From CBDEGU01 sp965238045 (GTDB taxonomy: Bacteria; Acidobacteriota; Terriglobia; Bryobacterales; UBA6623): 64,000 bases of DNA. The notes beneath the pieces are model-generated. The model had not been told where the DNA came from and searched no databases. It worked only from the letters and a program-made list of their open reading frames with translations. Made by a program: the position numbers and the translations under genes. Position 1 is the first letter of the stretch, and each line of letters begins with the position of its first letter. Shown here piece after piece: positions 1 to 7,928 of this stretch. The stretch lies in the NCBI GenBank assembly GCA_965238045.1, contig CBDEGU010000012.1:558001-622000 (forward strand), written 5' to 3'.

Positions 1-155
1 CCGGCTTGGGCTTGCGAACTCTGAAAGAGCCGGTGGAACTCGTTGTCGGCCTTGTAACCAGTCGTGGCGGCGTTGGCGATGTTGTTGGCGAGCAGATCGA
101 GGGTTTCCATCTGAGCTTTCATTCCCGCGGCGGCTGTGAGCAGTGCGTGATTCAT
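1..155 (-). CDS. flgF: Flagellar rod protein, FlgF/FlgG family (N-terminal part, cut by window edge)
   Basis: Only the first 51 codons lie in the window; the gene runs leftward off the edge. The start ATG is at 153-155. The visible protein opens MNHALLTAAAGMKAQ and continues with the rod/hook-family signature LANNIANAATTGYK at about residues 23-36. In this family that N-terminal segment helps form the helical rod of the basal body. Whether it is FlgF or FlgG cannot be settled from 51 residues; the opening sequence looks more FlgF-like to me. It is transcribed away from the fliK-fliN run, so the 156-339 gap is a divergent intergenic region. Confidence 0.75.
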   Translation of the reverse strand, partial: MNHALLTAAAGMKAQMETLDLLANNIANAATTGYKADNEFHRLFQSSQAQA

Positions 156-339
156 CGAAGCTTCCTTATGCCCGAGCAGTACGCACCCGAGCCATAAGCA
201 ATCGACAGGCCAAAGCGAAAAAGCTTCGCAACTCGAGCGAATGGGAGGTTTTTGGTTCCTTCCGGCCGCGGCGGCAGTGCGCGTTTCTTGCCGAATGGCA
301 GCATCCTGACGGCAAGCAGGCATCAGAAAACGTCGCCAG

Positions 340-2949
340 ATGCCTGCAAACACGGCCCCAAGCCGTTTGGCCCGCCGCGTGCCATCCAACGAACGAATGT
401 CACTCGCAACCGCAGTCCTGGCCGCTCCGCCCGCAGCGCCCCGCGGGACCAGCAACGCACCGGAGGCTCTGTTCCCATCGGCCAGCGCCAGGGGCCCGTT
501 CGCATCGCCCGACACCGCCGAGCGGTCCGCGCAACGACCGTTTGCGTTTCATCTGCGAACGGCTGCGCGAGCCGAGTCCAAGGATGCGTCGCCTTCTTCC
601 GAGCCCCGCAATCTTGAGGCCCAGGACGGCTGGACAGCCCAGGATCAGAGTCCTGCGGCAGAACAGCTACCGATGACAAACCACGGCGAACCCACCAGTG
701 CGCCGGCACCTGAGGCAAGTGGGGAGCCCGCCGCGGGCGGCGACGCTGCCGCCCCGGCTCCTTCCGAGGAGCCAGAAACCGAATTGCCCAACGGCGGCGA
801 TCTCGACAGCGGCGCAACAGCGTCCGAGTCGCCCGAGACCGGGGGCGAGGCTAGCGAACCAGCGCCCGACGAGGCGAAGTCCGCCCCGCCGGCGTGGGGA
901 AAACCCGAGGCAGGGACCAGCCCCCGCTCGTCTCGTCGCAGTCCCGTCGCTACAGCGGTGTTGGCGGCCGTGCGGTCGCGGATTGCCAGCCATTTCCCGG
1001 CTGTTCTTCCCGAGCAGGCGCTCAGCAGACACCCGTTCGCCAACCTCGCCTCCCTGGGCGATACCTCCCCTGGCGCCACCCCGCCCGGCGACACCTCACC
1101 CGGCGAGGCGGTGCCCGGCGATGTGGAGCCCGGCGAGGCGGCGCCCAGCGAGGTGGAGCCCGGTGAGGTGGAGCCCGGCGATGTGGCGCCTGGCGATGTG
1201 GAGCCTGGCGATGTGGAGCCTGGCGATGTGGAGCCCGGCGATGTGGAGCCCGGCGATCTGGCGCCTGGCGAGGCGGCACCTGGCGATGTGGAGCCTGGCG
1301 ATGTGGAGCCCGGCGATCTGGCGCCTGGCGAGGCGGCACCTGGCGATGTGGAGCCTGGCGATGTGGAGTCAGGCGAGGCGCCTCCGCAGGGCGGGACGGT
1401 GGCGACATCGGAGCCCCCGCTCCCGGTCCCAGTCATCGGAGAAACAGCACCGGCCGAGGCCGTGGCGGATCTCGAACCCGCCGCCGGATTACCGAACGGC
1501 GGCGATCTCGACGGCAGCGCAACAGCGCCCGAGTCTCCCGAGACCGGCAGCCAGGCTAGCGAACCAGCGCCCGACGAGACGAAGTCTGCCCCGCCGGCGT
1601 GGGGAAAACCCGAGGCAGGCGCCAGCCCTCGCTCGTCTCGTCGCAGTCCCGTCGCCACAGCGGTGTTGGCGGCCATGCGGTCACGGCTTGCCAGCCATTT
1701 CCCGGCTGTTCTTCCCGAGCAGGCGCTCAACCGACACCCGTTCGCCAACTTGGCTTCCATCGGCGATACTCCACCGGGCGACACCTCATCCGGCGATGTG
1801 GGACCCGGCGCTGTAGAGCCTGGCGAGACGATTCCACAGGGCGGGACGGCGGCGACATCGGAGCCCTCGCTCGCGACCCCAGTCATCGGAGAAACAGCGC
1901 CGACCGAGGCCGCGGCGGATCTCGAACCGGCCACCGGAGAGGGATCTGCCCCGCAGACCGACAAGACGACGCCCAGCGCGCATCCGCCCGAGGCCGACAC
2001 CGGACAGGCTAAGACATCTGAGGTGGACACGCAGGCCGTCCCGCGGATCGCGGATCAGGCCACGCCCGAGTCTGCCGAGCAACTGCGGCGCACTGCATCG
2101 GTCGATGATCCTAAACCATCTACGGTAACAAGTGAAGTAACAACTATTAATTATCTGAAACAAAATGTGTTATCTATAACAAGAAAATATTCAGCTGATG
2201 GCGACACGAGCGCCGATACGGCCGAAGTCGCGACGGTTGAAGCTAGCTCGGACGGCCTGCCCGGCGGGATGCTCTTGGGCGACGCCGGACTGATTGGCGG
2301 GCTCCTTCCAACTCCATCTCCCGACGGGAGCGGTCCAGGTGTTGCGACCGGGACGCCAGAAGGCAACTCCCGGAATGGCGCCAGCAACCAGGACTTCGAT
2401 AATTTCAGTAACGTCAGGGTGGCCGCTAAGTTGGATGCCGGGATCGGCGAACAGGCATTTCGCATCCATCTGCGCACAACTTCCGCGCTTGCAGATGGTT
2501 CCAGGGAAGTAAGTAACCTTTACGACAAGGTATCAGTGGTTCCCGTCAGAAAGTTTTCCACAGTTCATCCACAACCTGTGGACAAGAATATTTATTCGAA
2601 TTCATCGCCTAGACTCGCTGAGTCGACCGAAGTCGGCGAACGAGTTTCGCCAGTCGCGGCGGTTGGTGGTTCCCGGGAGCAGGCCGGCGCGCGCCGGGAA
2701 GGGCTCGGTCGCTCCGCGGCGGCTGTTCGAGCAGGGAAGATCCCGATCGCGGCCGAGAGCGCTACGGTGCGTGCTCGTGCCGCTAGTGGCACGCCAGTCA
2801 ACCGATCGCCGGTGTCTCTCTTGGCGGCGCGAAGACGCCGACTTGGCCCGAAGCCGGTCCCACGGCCAAACAGCAGGAGGGAACTTTGCCGCCGGTACCG
2901 GGCACTCGTCAGCCCGCGGTCGAGGCGGCCTCGTTTGAGAGGAATCTAG
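340..2949 (+). CDS. fliK: Flagellar hook-length control protein FliK, 5' reading frame (repeat-rich, loses frame near its end)
   Basis: FliK is secreted during hook assembly and measures hook length before substrate switching. This frame holds the low-complexity Pro/Ala/Glu-rich ruler part and lacks the conserved C-terminal domain, which lies in the next frame at 2886-3284. It contains a tandem duplication (784-1488 and 1489-1938) with an array of 22 pentapeptides of the PGDVE type (1057-1386). Short motifs recur: FAFHLRTAARA near residue 70 and FRIHLRTTSALA near residue 710. The last 40 or so codons are arginine-rich and look like the wrong frame, so the coding frame is probably left around 2780-2830. 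Restoring one base would give a protein of about 981 residues. The start is uncertain: ATG 340 or ATG 397, with no clear ribosome binding site at either. Position next to flgD and flgE is typical of fliK. Confidence 0.7.
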   Translation: MPANTAPSRLARRVPSNERMSLATAVLAAPPAAPRGTSNAPEALFPSASARGPFASPDTAERSAQRPFAFHLRTAARAESKDASPSSEPRNLEAQDGWTAQDQSPAAEQLPMTNHGEPTSAPAPEASGEPAAGGDAAAPAPSEEPETELPNGGDLDSGATASESPETGGEASEPAPDEAKSAPPAWGKPEAGTSPRSSRRSPVATAVLAAVRSRIASHFPAVLPEQALSRHPFANLASLGDTSPGATPPGDTSPGEAVPGDVEPGEAAPSEVEPGEVEPGDVAPGDVEPGDVEPGDVEPGDVEPGDLAPGEAAPGDVEPGDVEPGDLAPGEAAPGDVEPGDVESGEAPPQGGTVATSEPPLPVPVIGETAPAEAVADLEPAAGLPNGGDLDGSATAPESPETGSQASEPAPDETKSAPPAWGKPEAGASPRSSRRSPVATAVLAAMRSRLASHFPAVLPEQALNRHPFANLASIGDTPPGDTSSGDVGPGAVEPGETIPQGGTAATSEPSLATPVIGETAPTEAAADLEPATGEGSAPQTDKTTPSAHPPEADTGQAKTSEVDTQAVPRIADQATPESAEQLRRTASVDDPKPSTVTSEVTTINYLKQNVLSITRKYSADGDTSADTAEVATVEASSDGLPGGMLLGDAGLIGGLLPTPSPDGSGPGVATGTPEGNSRNGASNQDFDNFSNVRVAAKLDAGIGEQAFRIHLRTTSALADGSREVSNLYDKVSVVPVRKFSTVHPQPVDKNIYSNSSPRLAESTEVGERVSPVAAVGGSREQAGARREGLGRSAAAVRAGKIPIAAESATVRARAASGTPVNRSPVSLLAARRRRLGPKPVPRPNSRRELCRRYRALVSPRSRRPRLRGI
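784..1938 (+). repeat. Tandem duplication inside fliK: two units of 705 and 450 bp
   Basis: Unit 1 (784-1488) and unit 2 (1489-1938) share the same order: block A of exactly 273 bp (784-1056 and 1489-1761), a pentapeptide array, and block C of 102 bp (1387-1488 and 1837-1938). The blocks are nearly identical in protein sequence (for example SPVATAVLAA and SHFPAVLPEQAL in both). The units differ in array length: 22 pentapeptides (1057-1386) against 5 (1762-1836). All pieces are multiples of three, so the frame is kept. Confidence 0.95.
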
Positions 2950-3284
2950 GCGTGAGCCGGCTCAACGTGATGCTTAACGACGAGCGCATGGGCCGCGTGG
3001 TGGTGCGGCTCAGCGAACGGGCCGGGCTGGTCGAGGCCATGGTGCGCTCGGAAAACAGCCGCACACGGCAACTGCTCGCTGGAGAGCTGCCGGCGTTGTT
3101 TGAAAGCCTATCGAGGCAGGGCCTGCGAGCCGCCGAGACGGCGATGGGACAAGAGTCCGCCGAGCGAGGGCGGCATTTCGATCCGCGGGAAGGCCGCTCC
3201 CGCCACCAGGGGCAGCAGCGGCGATCCCGCCGCGGGCAGCCCGGGCAGCAACAGGGCGTGTTTCGCGTGCGCATGGGGAGCTAA
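2886..3284 (+). CDS. fliK: FliK C-terminal domain (Flg_hook), in a frame shifted relative to the 5' part
   Basis: This segment matches the FliK C-terminal domain that binds the export gate component FlhB. It has VMLNDERMGRVVVRLSERAG followed by a helical stretch ending in LFESLSRQGLRAAE, then a basic Gln/Arg-rich tail. The frame is open only from 2787, after TAG at 2784-2786. The first usable start is TTG 2886; there is no convincing ribosome binding site, which suggests it was once continuous with the upstream frame. The shift from the upstream frame equals loss of one base (or gain of two). It ends 50 bp before flgD. It could be a sequencing or assembly error, a true mutation, or less likely a programmed shift. 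Confidence 0.75.
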   Translation: MPPVPGTRQPAVEAASFERNLGVSRLNVMLNDERMGRVVVRLSERAGLVEAMVRSENSRTRQLLAGELPALFESLSRQGLRAAETAMGQESAERGRHFDPREGRSRHQGQQRRSRRGQPGQQQGVFRVRMGS

Positions 3285-3334
3285 GCAAGCTTGCCGAGAG
3301 AGGGAAGCTCGATGAGAGGGAGGGAAACCCACAG

Positions 3335-3682
3335 ATGATAGAAAGCATTGTAGCGGCCAGCACCGGCGGCGTCGCCGAACAGGCGCCACGCACGGGAGTT
3401 TTTCCGGGCGACGAGAGCGGCAAGGAGACGTTCTTGCAGCTTCTGGTGGCTCAGATTCAGAATCAGGACCCGCTCAAGCCGCTGGACCCGACGGCGTTCG
3501 TGAGCCAGTTGGCGCAGTTCAGCTCGCTTGAGCAGTTGCTCAAGATCGGCAAATCGCTCCAGGCCATCGAAGGACTGCTCGAGGCGGCCGAGCGGCCTCC
3601 AGAAACCGGCGAAGCCGCCGGAACACAGACGGGCAGTTCCGGCCAGCCTGAGAACACCGTGCAGCAAGAAATTTCAATCTAG
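3335..3682 (+). CDS. flgD: Flagellar hook assembly scaffold FlgD (short form)
   Basis: FlgD caps the growing hook and guides polymerisation of FlgE. The 115-residue protein contains the conserved FlgD N-terminal core at residues 26-70, with FLQLLVAQIQNQDPLKPLD and FVSQLAQFSSLEQL. After residue 85 it is only a short acidic Gly/Thr/Gln tail. The C-terminal Tudor/FnIII-like region found in longer FlgD proteins (around 220 residues) is missing; short FlgD proteins of this size are known in several phyla. A purine-rich stretch (gagggaggg) lies upstream of the ATG. It sits directly before flgE, 12 bp away, the usual order. Confidence 0.9.
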   Translation: MIESIVAASTGGVAEQAPRTGVFPGDESGKETFLQLLVAQIQNQDPLKPLDPTAFVSQLAQFSSLEQLLKIGKSLQAIEGLLEAAERPPETGEAAGTQTGSSGQPENTVQQEISI

Positions 3683-3694
3683 GAGGATTCACAC

Positions 3695-4996
3695 ATGCCA
3701 AGTGCATTTTTTACAGGACTATCCGGGCTGCGCGCCCACGCGCGGGCCGTGGAAGTGGTCGCCAACAACCTGGCCAACCTGAACACGATCTCGTTTAAGG
3801 GGAGCCGGGCCGACTTTAGGGATCTGTTCTACCAGCAGATCGGGCAAAGCCGCGCGGGCGTCGCTTCCCAGGTCGGCATTGGCGTTTCACCGATCACGGT
3901 ATCACGGCGTTTTGAACAGGGCACGATTCAGAATACGGGCGGTCTTCTCGACGCGGCCATCCAGGGCGAGGGATTCTTCATCGTCAGTGACAACAACCTG
4001 ACCCAGTACACGCGCGCGGGCAACTTCCAGCTCAATGCCAACCTGCAAGTGGTGACGATCAATGGCGAGCTGGTACAGGGCTGGGTTCGAAGTGGCAACG
4101 CGCCACTCGACACCGATCTGCCGTTTGGCGACATCACGCTGCAAGGCCAGCAGACGATCGATCCTTCGCCAACGACCGCAATGACCATTCGGGCCAATCT
4201 GCAGGCTGGGGCGACTTCGTCGTTCTCGCGTCCCATTCAGATTTTCGACGCGCTGGGCGCATCTCACATTGTGACGCTGACGTTTACTCCGGTGGCTGCC
4301 AGCCCGGGCGCATCCAGTTCGTTCGACGTGACGGTGACCATGCCGTCGGAGGACATGATTGACGAAGGAACGGGGCTGCCCCCGGGCGCGGACGTGAACA
4401 TGATCGCGGCCGGGCCGTTTCTGATCGACTTCGACAGTTCGGGAACCCTGATCGTTCCGGGGACGCCCTTCGAAATCACGCTCGACATGGGAGCGCTCGC
4501 TCCGGCGGTGGAGTACGCCAACGGCGCCGCCGATCTGCTGATCGTCTGGGATCTGCTCGACGATCTCAGCCAGCCGACCTTGACCAGTTTCGGGGCGCCT
4601 TCGGCTGTGACCGAGATTTTTCAAGATGGCACCGCGTCGGCCGAACTCACTTCCATTTCGATCGCCGACGGAGGCAACATTAACGGGCTCTACAGCGATG
4701 GCCGCACACTGACGCTGGCCCGGCTGGCTCTGGCGAGATTCACGAACCCGAAATCACTGGTGGCGGTGGGCAACAACAATTACAACGTCACGACCGCGGC
4801 CGGAGTCCCAGTCACCGGAGAAGCGAACACGACCGGACTGGGATCGGTCGTGGGTCTATCGCTGGAGTTCTCCAACGTCGATATTGCTCAGGAGTTCACG
4901 AATTTACTGACGTTCCAAAGGGGATTTCAGGCCAACTCCCGGGTCATCACAACGGCCGATGAGCTGAACCAAGAAGCCCTCAACTTGAAACGGTAA
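3695..4996 (+). CDS. flgE: Flagellar hook protein FlgE
   Basis: FlgE builds the hook, the universal joint between rod and filament. The 433-residue protein has the rod/hook N-terminal signature (VVANNLANLNTISFKGSR, residues 23-40), the central FlgE variable domains, and the conserved C-terminal helix with FSNVDIAQEFTNLLTFQRGF and ADELNQEALNLKR at the end. A strong AGGAGG ribosome binding site lies 9 bp ahead of the ATG. It is followed 6 bp later by fliN, so it belongs to the same transcription unit as flgD. Confidence 0.95.
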   Translation: MPSAFFTGLSGLRAHARAVEVVANNLANLNTISFKGSRADFRDLFYQQIGQSRAGVASQVGIGVSPITVSRRFEQGTIQNTGGLLDAAIQGEGFFIVSDNNLTQYTRAGNFQLNANLQVVTINGELVQGWVRSGNAPLDTDLPFGDITLQGQQTIDPSPTTAMTIRANLQAGATSSFSRPIQIFDALGASHIVTLTFTPVAASPGASSSFDVTVTMPSEDMIDEGTGLPPGADVNMIAAGPFLIDFDSSGTLIVPGTPFEITLDMGALAPAVEYANGAADLLIVWDLLDDLSQPTLTSFGAPSAVTEIFQDGTASAELTSISIADGGNINGLYSDGRTLTLARLALARFTNPKSLVAVGNNNYNVTTAAGVPVTGEANTTGLGSVVGLSLEFSNVDIAQEFTNLLTFQRGFQANSRVITTADELNQEALNLKR

Positions 4997-5002
4997 TCCA
5001 GC

Positions 5003-5380
5003 ATGGCACAGCAAACGGCGGCGGGCCGGCGAAAAACAATACAGGGAAAGGGTCCGGCGCCGGATGTCTCCTCGATTGATGCAGACGACACCTCGCTGGA
5101 GGCGCTGGGGCCGGAGACCGCGGCGGAGCCGATCGCCCGTTTCCGCGACGTGCCGATGACCATCAGCGTGCGACTTGACCACAAACTCACCAAGTTCAAG
5201 GAGATTCTCGAACTACAGACCGGCTCGGTGATCCAACTGGACCGCTCGGCCGGGGAGAACGTCGACCTGCTGCTGAACGGCTACCTGATCGGCAACGGCG
5301 AGATCGTCGTCATTGAGGACACGATGGGGCTACGGATTACGGACCTGGCCTTCCTCGACGCAGCGAAGGAGGAAGAGTAA
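5003..5380 (+). CDS. fliN: Flagellar motor switch protein FliN (first copy)
   Basis: FliN forms the lower part of the C-ring and docks export cargo. The 125-residue protein has an unstructured first 48 residues and then a single SpoA domain: VPMTISVRLDHKLTKFKEIL, GSVIQLDRSAGENVDLLLNG, and GEIVVIEDTMGLRITDL. This length and single-domain layout are typical of FliN. It lies 6 bp after flgE and 6 bp before fliO. A second, longer FliN-like gene follows fliM at 14566-15494, so the locus encodes two FliN-type proteins. Confidence 0.93.
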   Translation: MAQQTAAGRRKTIQGKGPAPDVSSIDADDTSLEALGPETAAEPIARFRDVPMTISVRLDHKLTKFKEILELQTGSVIQLDRSAGENVDLLLNGYLIGNGEIVVIEDTMGLRITDLAFLDAAKEEE

Positions 5381-5386
5381 TCTCTG

Positions 5387-5767
5387 ATGTGGGCTTCCCT
5401 GGCGCCGATCCTGGCCGTTCTGGCTCTGTTGGCCGGGGCGTTGCTGCTGCTGCGCCGATGCGCGGCCCCGCCCATGTCGGGACGCTACTTGCGGGTGATC
5501 GATTCGACGGCGCTCGGCGCGAACAAGAACTTGACTCTGGTTCGCGCCGCGGGCCGCTACTTCTTGCTGGCGGTGTCCGCGAACGGGATTGAAAAGCTCG
5601 TTGAACTCGACGCCAGCGAGCTTCGCAGCGAGGAAGTCGCGCCGGAGACCGCCAAACGGTTGCAACTCAAACTATGGCGCACCAGACCATGGCGGCAAGC
5701 ATTCCGTGGGCGCCACAACCCACCGGCCCAGGAGAAGGGTTTTCGCCACGGTGCTGGGGCGCTGTGA
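5387..5767 (+). CDS. fliO: Flagellar biosynthetic protein FliO
   Basis: FliO is a small membrane protein that helps assemble the FliP-containing export gate. The 126-residue product has one N-terminal membrane segment (about residues 3-22, LAPILAVLALLAGALLLL) and a cytoplasmic FliO-type domain with RYLRVIDSTALGANKNLTLV and YFLLAVSANGIEKL. The last 35 residues are basic and not recognisable. FliO is poorly conserved, so its position between fliN and fliP is part of the evidence. The 3' end may overlap an upstream in-frame extension of fliP, but that extension looks non-coding. Confidence 0.85.
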   Translation: MWASLAPILAVLALLAGALLLLRRCAAPPMSGRYLRVIDSTALGANKNLTLVRAAGRYFLLAVSANGIEKLVELDASELRSEEVAPETAKRLQLKLWRTRPWRQAFRGRHNPPAQEKGFRHGAGAL

Positions 5768-5904
5768 AACAATCCTGGACAACTCGCTCGCCACCGATCC
5801 GGGACGCTGACAATAGGGGGCCGGCGCGCGCCGCGCTGGGGGCCGAGCTGATTGTCTCAGCCGGCCCCGGCAGCACACGAGCCGGGCAGCCGGTTTGGGC
5901 TGCG

Positions 5905-6573
5905 ATGCGCCGCCGGTTCTCGAGAGCGGCCCGGCTCAGCGCCTTTTCGATCACGCTGGCGATGGCCGCTCCGCTCGCGGCGCAGTCCCCCGCCACCCCG
6001 CCGACGGCTCCGACGCTGTCTTTTCCCGGTCTCTCGCTCGGCGAGGGCACGGCGACGCTGGGCATTCCGATGCAGATCTTGCTTCTGCTCACGCTGCTGA
6101 CTCTTCTTCCGGCGGCCGTGTCCTCGCTGACGCCGTTTCTGCGTATCGTCGTCGTCCTGCATTTCCTGCGGCAGGCGATCGGAACGCAGACGGCTCCGGG
6201 GAATCAGACTCTCATTGGGCTGGCGCTGTTTCTCACGGCGGTGCTGATGCGCCCGGTCGCCGATCAAGTGCATTCCGAGGCCGTCGTGCCGCTTCAGGCC
6301 GGTGAAATCGGGCACATCGAGGCACTTGAGAAGGCCAGCGGTCCAATCAAGCGGTATCTGACCCGATTCGTGCGGGAAGAAGAGGTCGCTCTGTTCATTG
6401 ATATCACCGGCAAGCCCAGACCGAAGAACCTCTCGGACCTGGATCTGACGGTGCTCATGCCGGCCTACGTGCTCTCGGAACTTCGGATCAGCTTTCAAAT
6501 CGGGGCGGTGTTGTTTCTGCCTTTCCTGGTGATCGATCTCCTGGTGGCCTCGATCACGCTGCGCTCGGAATGA
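5905..6573 (+). CDS. fliP: Flagellar export gate protein FliP, main part (lacks its C-terminal segment)
   Basis: FliP forms the core of the FliPQR export pore. Start ATG 5905 is chosen because it opens a clear signal peptide (MRRRFSRAARLSAFS, cleavage around AAPLAAQ); an earlier in-frame ATG at 5674 overlaps fliO. Conserved features are LTPFLRIVVVLHFLRQAIGT, the FLTAVLM segment, and AYVLSELRISFQIG before the third membrane helix. The frame stops at TGA 6571-6573, just where the family continues into MMxLPPVMISLPFKLLLF. That missing part is encoded next, in the -1 frame, starting at ATG 6570 (ATGA overlap). Corrected full length would be 258 residues, normal for FliP. Confidence 0.9.
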   Translation: MRRRFSRAARLSAFSITLAMAAPLAAQSPATPPTAPTLSFPGLSLGEGTATLGIPMQILLLLTLLTLLPAAVSSLTPFLRIVVVLHFLRQAIGTQTAPGNQTLIGLALFLTAVLMRPVADQVHSEAVVPLQAGEIGHIEALEKASGPIKRYLTRFVREEEVALFIDITGKPRPKNLSDLDLTVLMPAYVLSELRISFQIGAVLFLPFLVIDLLVASITLRSE

Positions 6574-6680
6574 TTCAGTTGCCGCCGGTGATGATCTCGA
6601 TGCCGTTCAAGCTGCTGCTATTCGTGCTCGTCGATGGCTGGAACTTGGTCGTGGGATCGCTGGTGAGAGGTTTCTATTGA
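6570..6680 (+). CDS. fliP: FliP C-terminal segment as a separate 36-codon ORF, coupled by ATGA
   Basis: This short ORF encodes MIQLPPVMISMPFKLLLF followed by VLVDGWNLVVGSLVRGFY, which is the conserved last helix of FliP. Its ATG overlaps the TGA of the upstream fliP frame by four bases (ATGA at 6570-6573), the arrangement used in translationally coupled genes. Joining the two pieces at this point gives the spacing between the DLLVAS motif and LPPVM expected for intact FliP. Either one base is missing here (mutation or assembly error), or the gate subunit is made as two coupled chains. fliQ starts 25 bp downstream. Confidence 0.85.
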   Translation: MIQLPPVMISMPFKLLLFVLVDGWNLVVGSLVRGFY

Positions 6681-6705
6681 CGCTTCGGCGGGGCAAGGAG
6701 AATTC

Positions 6706-6975
6706 ATGCATGCAGACCAGGCGGTCGAGATCATCCGGGAGGCACTCTGGGTCACGCTGATGGTCGGAGGGCCGATTCTCGCGATCGGCTTCGCCGGAGG
6801 CATTCTCGTGAGTTTAGTGCAGATTCTGACTTCGATGCAGGACCCGGCCTTCAATTCCGTACCCCGGCTGCTGGTCTTCCTGGGGGCGACCATGCTCCTG
6901 CTGCCGTGGATGGCTGAACGTCTGATGAGCTATACGACGGATCTGCTCGGCGGGCTGGAGCGATTCGCCCGCTGA
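6706..6975 (+). CDS. fliQ: Flagellar export gate protein FliQ
   Basis: FliQ wraps around the FliP-FliR pore in the export gate. The 89-residue protein has the usual two membrane hairpin helices (about residues 14-38 and 52-72) and the family signature LVSLVQILTSMQDPAFNSVPR between them. The ATG is preceded by a good ribosome binding site (aaggag). The 164-bp gap to fliR holds no gene that I can see; it contains short direct repeats around cgtgcaag. Confidence 0.93.
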   Translation: MHADQAVEIIREALWVTLMVGGPILAIGFAGGILVSLVQILTSMQDPAFNSVPRLLVFLGATMLLLPWMAERLMSYTTDLLGGLERFAR

Positions 6976-7139
6976 GGGGCCGGGAGCGGAACGCGGACCG
7001 TCCGCTTCGCGTGCAAGAGCGGGCACCGACAACACGTCTCGTGCAAGGGGACGCGCCCTGGGCTCTTGCCCGGCCAGGAGGTTTTCTTGATTCCGCCTCG
7101 GGCCCATAGGAAATCCATACACGCGAGCGGGACACGGGC

Positions 7140-7922
7140 ATGTTTCTAGAAGTCCCCACGGCCTGGCTGCTCAACTTCGTCCTGCTTCTGGCGCGGACCT
7201 CGGGGCTGTTCGTTTTTGTTCCCATCCCCGGCGTGCGCGGCTTTCCCGTGGCGCCCAAGATCGTACTCAGCGCCACGCTCGCGTTCTTGCTGCTGCCGGC
7301 GGCGCTCAGCATGCAAGACGCCAGCGTACTGGAGTCCCCCGCGGCGATCTGGAACCTGGCCGGCATGCTGCTGGGAGAAGCTGTCTTCGGCCTCGCGATC
7401 GGGGCCTCGACCAGCCTGTTGCTCGAGGCCTTTGGCCTGGCGGCGCAGATTCTCGGATTTCAGGCAGGCTACTCCTACATCAACATGGTGGACCCAACCA
7501 CACAGGTCGATGCCTCGATCCTGAACGTCTTGTTTACGCTGCTGAGCGGGCTACTGTTCTTCGCCTTTGATCTGCACCTGCATTTGGTACGGGCGCTGGC
7601 GACCAGCTTAGAGCAGTGGCCCCTGGGAGGCTTCGTCACCCGGCCAGCCGATGCCCAGATGGTGACCCGGCTGGGCGGCGCGGTTTTCGAGACAGGTGTC
7701 CGGTTGGCGTTCCCGGTCATCGCCACCCTGCTGCTGATCGACCTGACACTGGGGCTGTTGAACCAGGTCAACAGCCGTCTGCAGCTTCTGACTCTGGCGT
7801 TTCCAATCAAGATCCTCGCGGCGATCGCCCTGATCCATCCCTTGCTGCGGCTCTCGGCGAGGTTGTTTTATGACCTGGCCGAGAAGACGCAGTTCGTCAT
7901 CGAGTCCCTGGTGAACCGCTAG
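7140..7922 (+). CDS. fliR: Flagellar export gate protein FliR
   Basis: FliR caps the FliP ring and completes the export pore. The 260-residue protein is almost entirely hydrophobic with about six membrane segments. Family motifs include LLARTSGLFVFVPIPGVRGF near the N-terminus, LGFQAGYSYINMVDP at about residues 105-119, and LGLLNQVNSRLQLLTLAFPI at about residues 203-222. Length is normal. flhB begins 6 bp after its stop. Confidence 0.94.
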   Translation: MFLEVPTAWLLNFVLLLARTSGLFVFVPIPGVRGFPVAPKIVLSATLAFLLLPAALSMQDASVLESPAAIWNLAGMLLGEAVFGLAIGASTSLLLEAFGLAAQILGFQAGYSYINMVDPTTQVDASILNVLFTLLSGLLFFAFDLHLHLVRALATSLEQWPLGGFVTRPADAQMVTRLGGAVFETGVRLAFPVIATLLLIDLTLGLLNQVNSRLQLLTLAFPIKILAAIALIHPLLRLSARLFYDLAEKTQFVIESLVNR

Positions 7923-7928
7923 CGCGTC

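Noticed and set aside
1057..1386. CRISPR-like array of 15-bp repeats in fliK
   Set aside because: The repeats are 15 bp with no spacers and stay in the coding frame as pentapeptides, so this is a protein repeat.
645..2030. Leftward 461-codon frame rich in Ser/Pro/Gly repeats
   Set aside because: It mirrors the fliK pentapeptide array and duplication; no leader, motif or binding site supports it.
5674..5904. FliP starting at ATG 5674
   Set aside because: That part overlaps fliO and lacks conserved residues; ATG 5905 opens a proper signal peptide.
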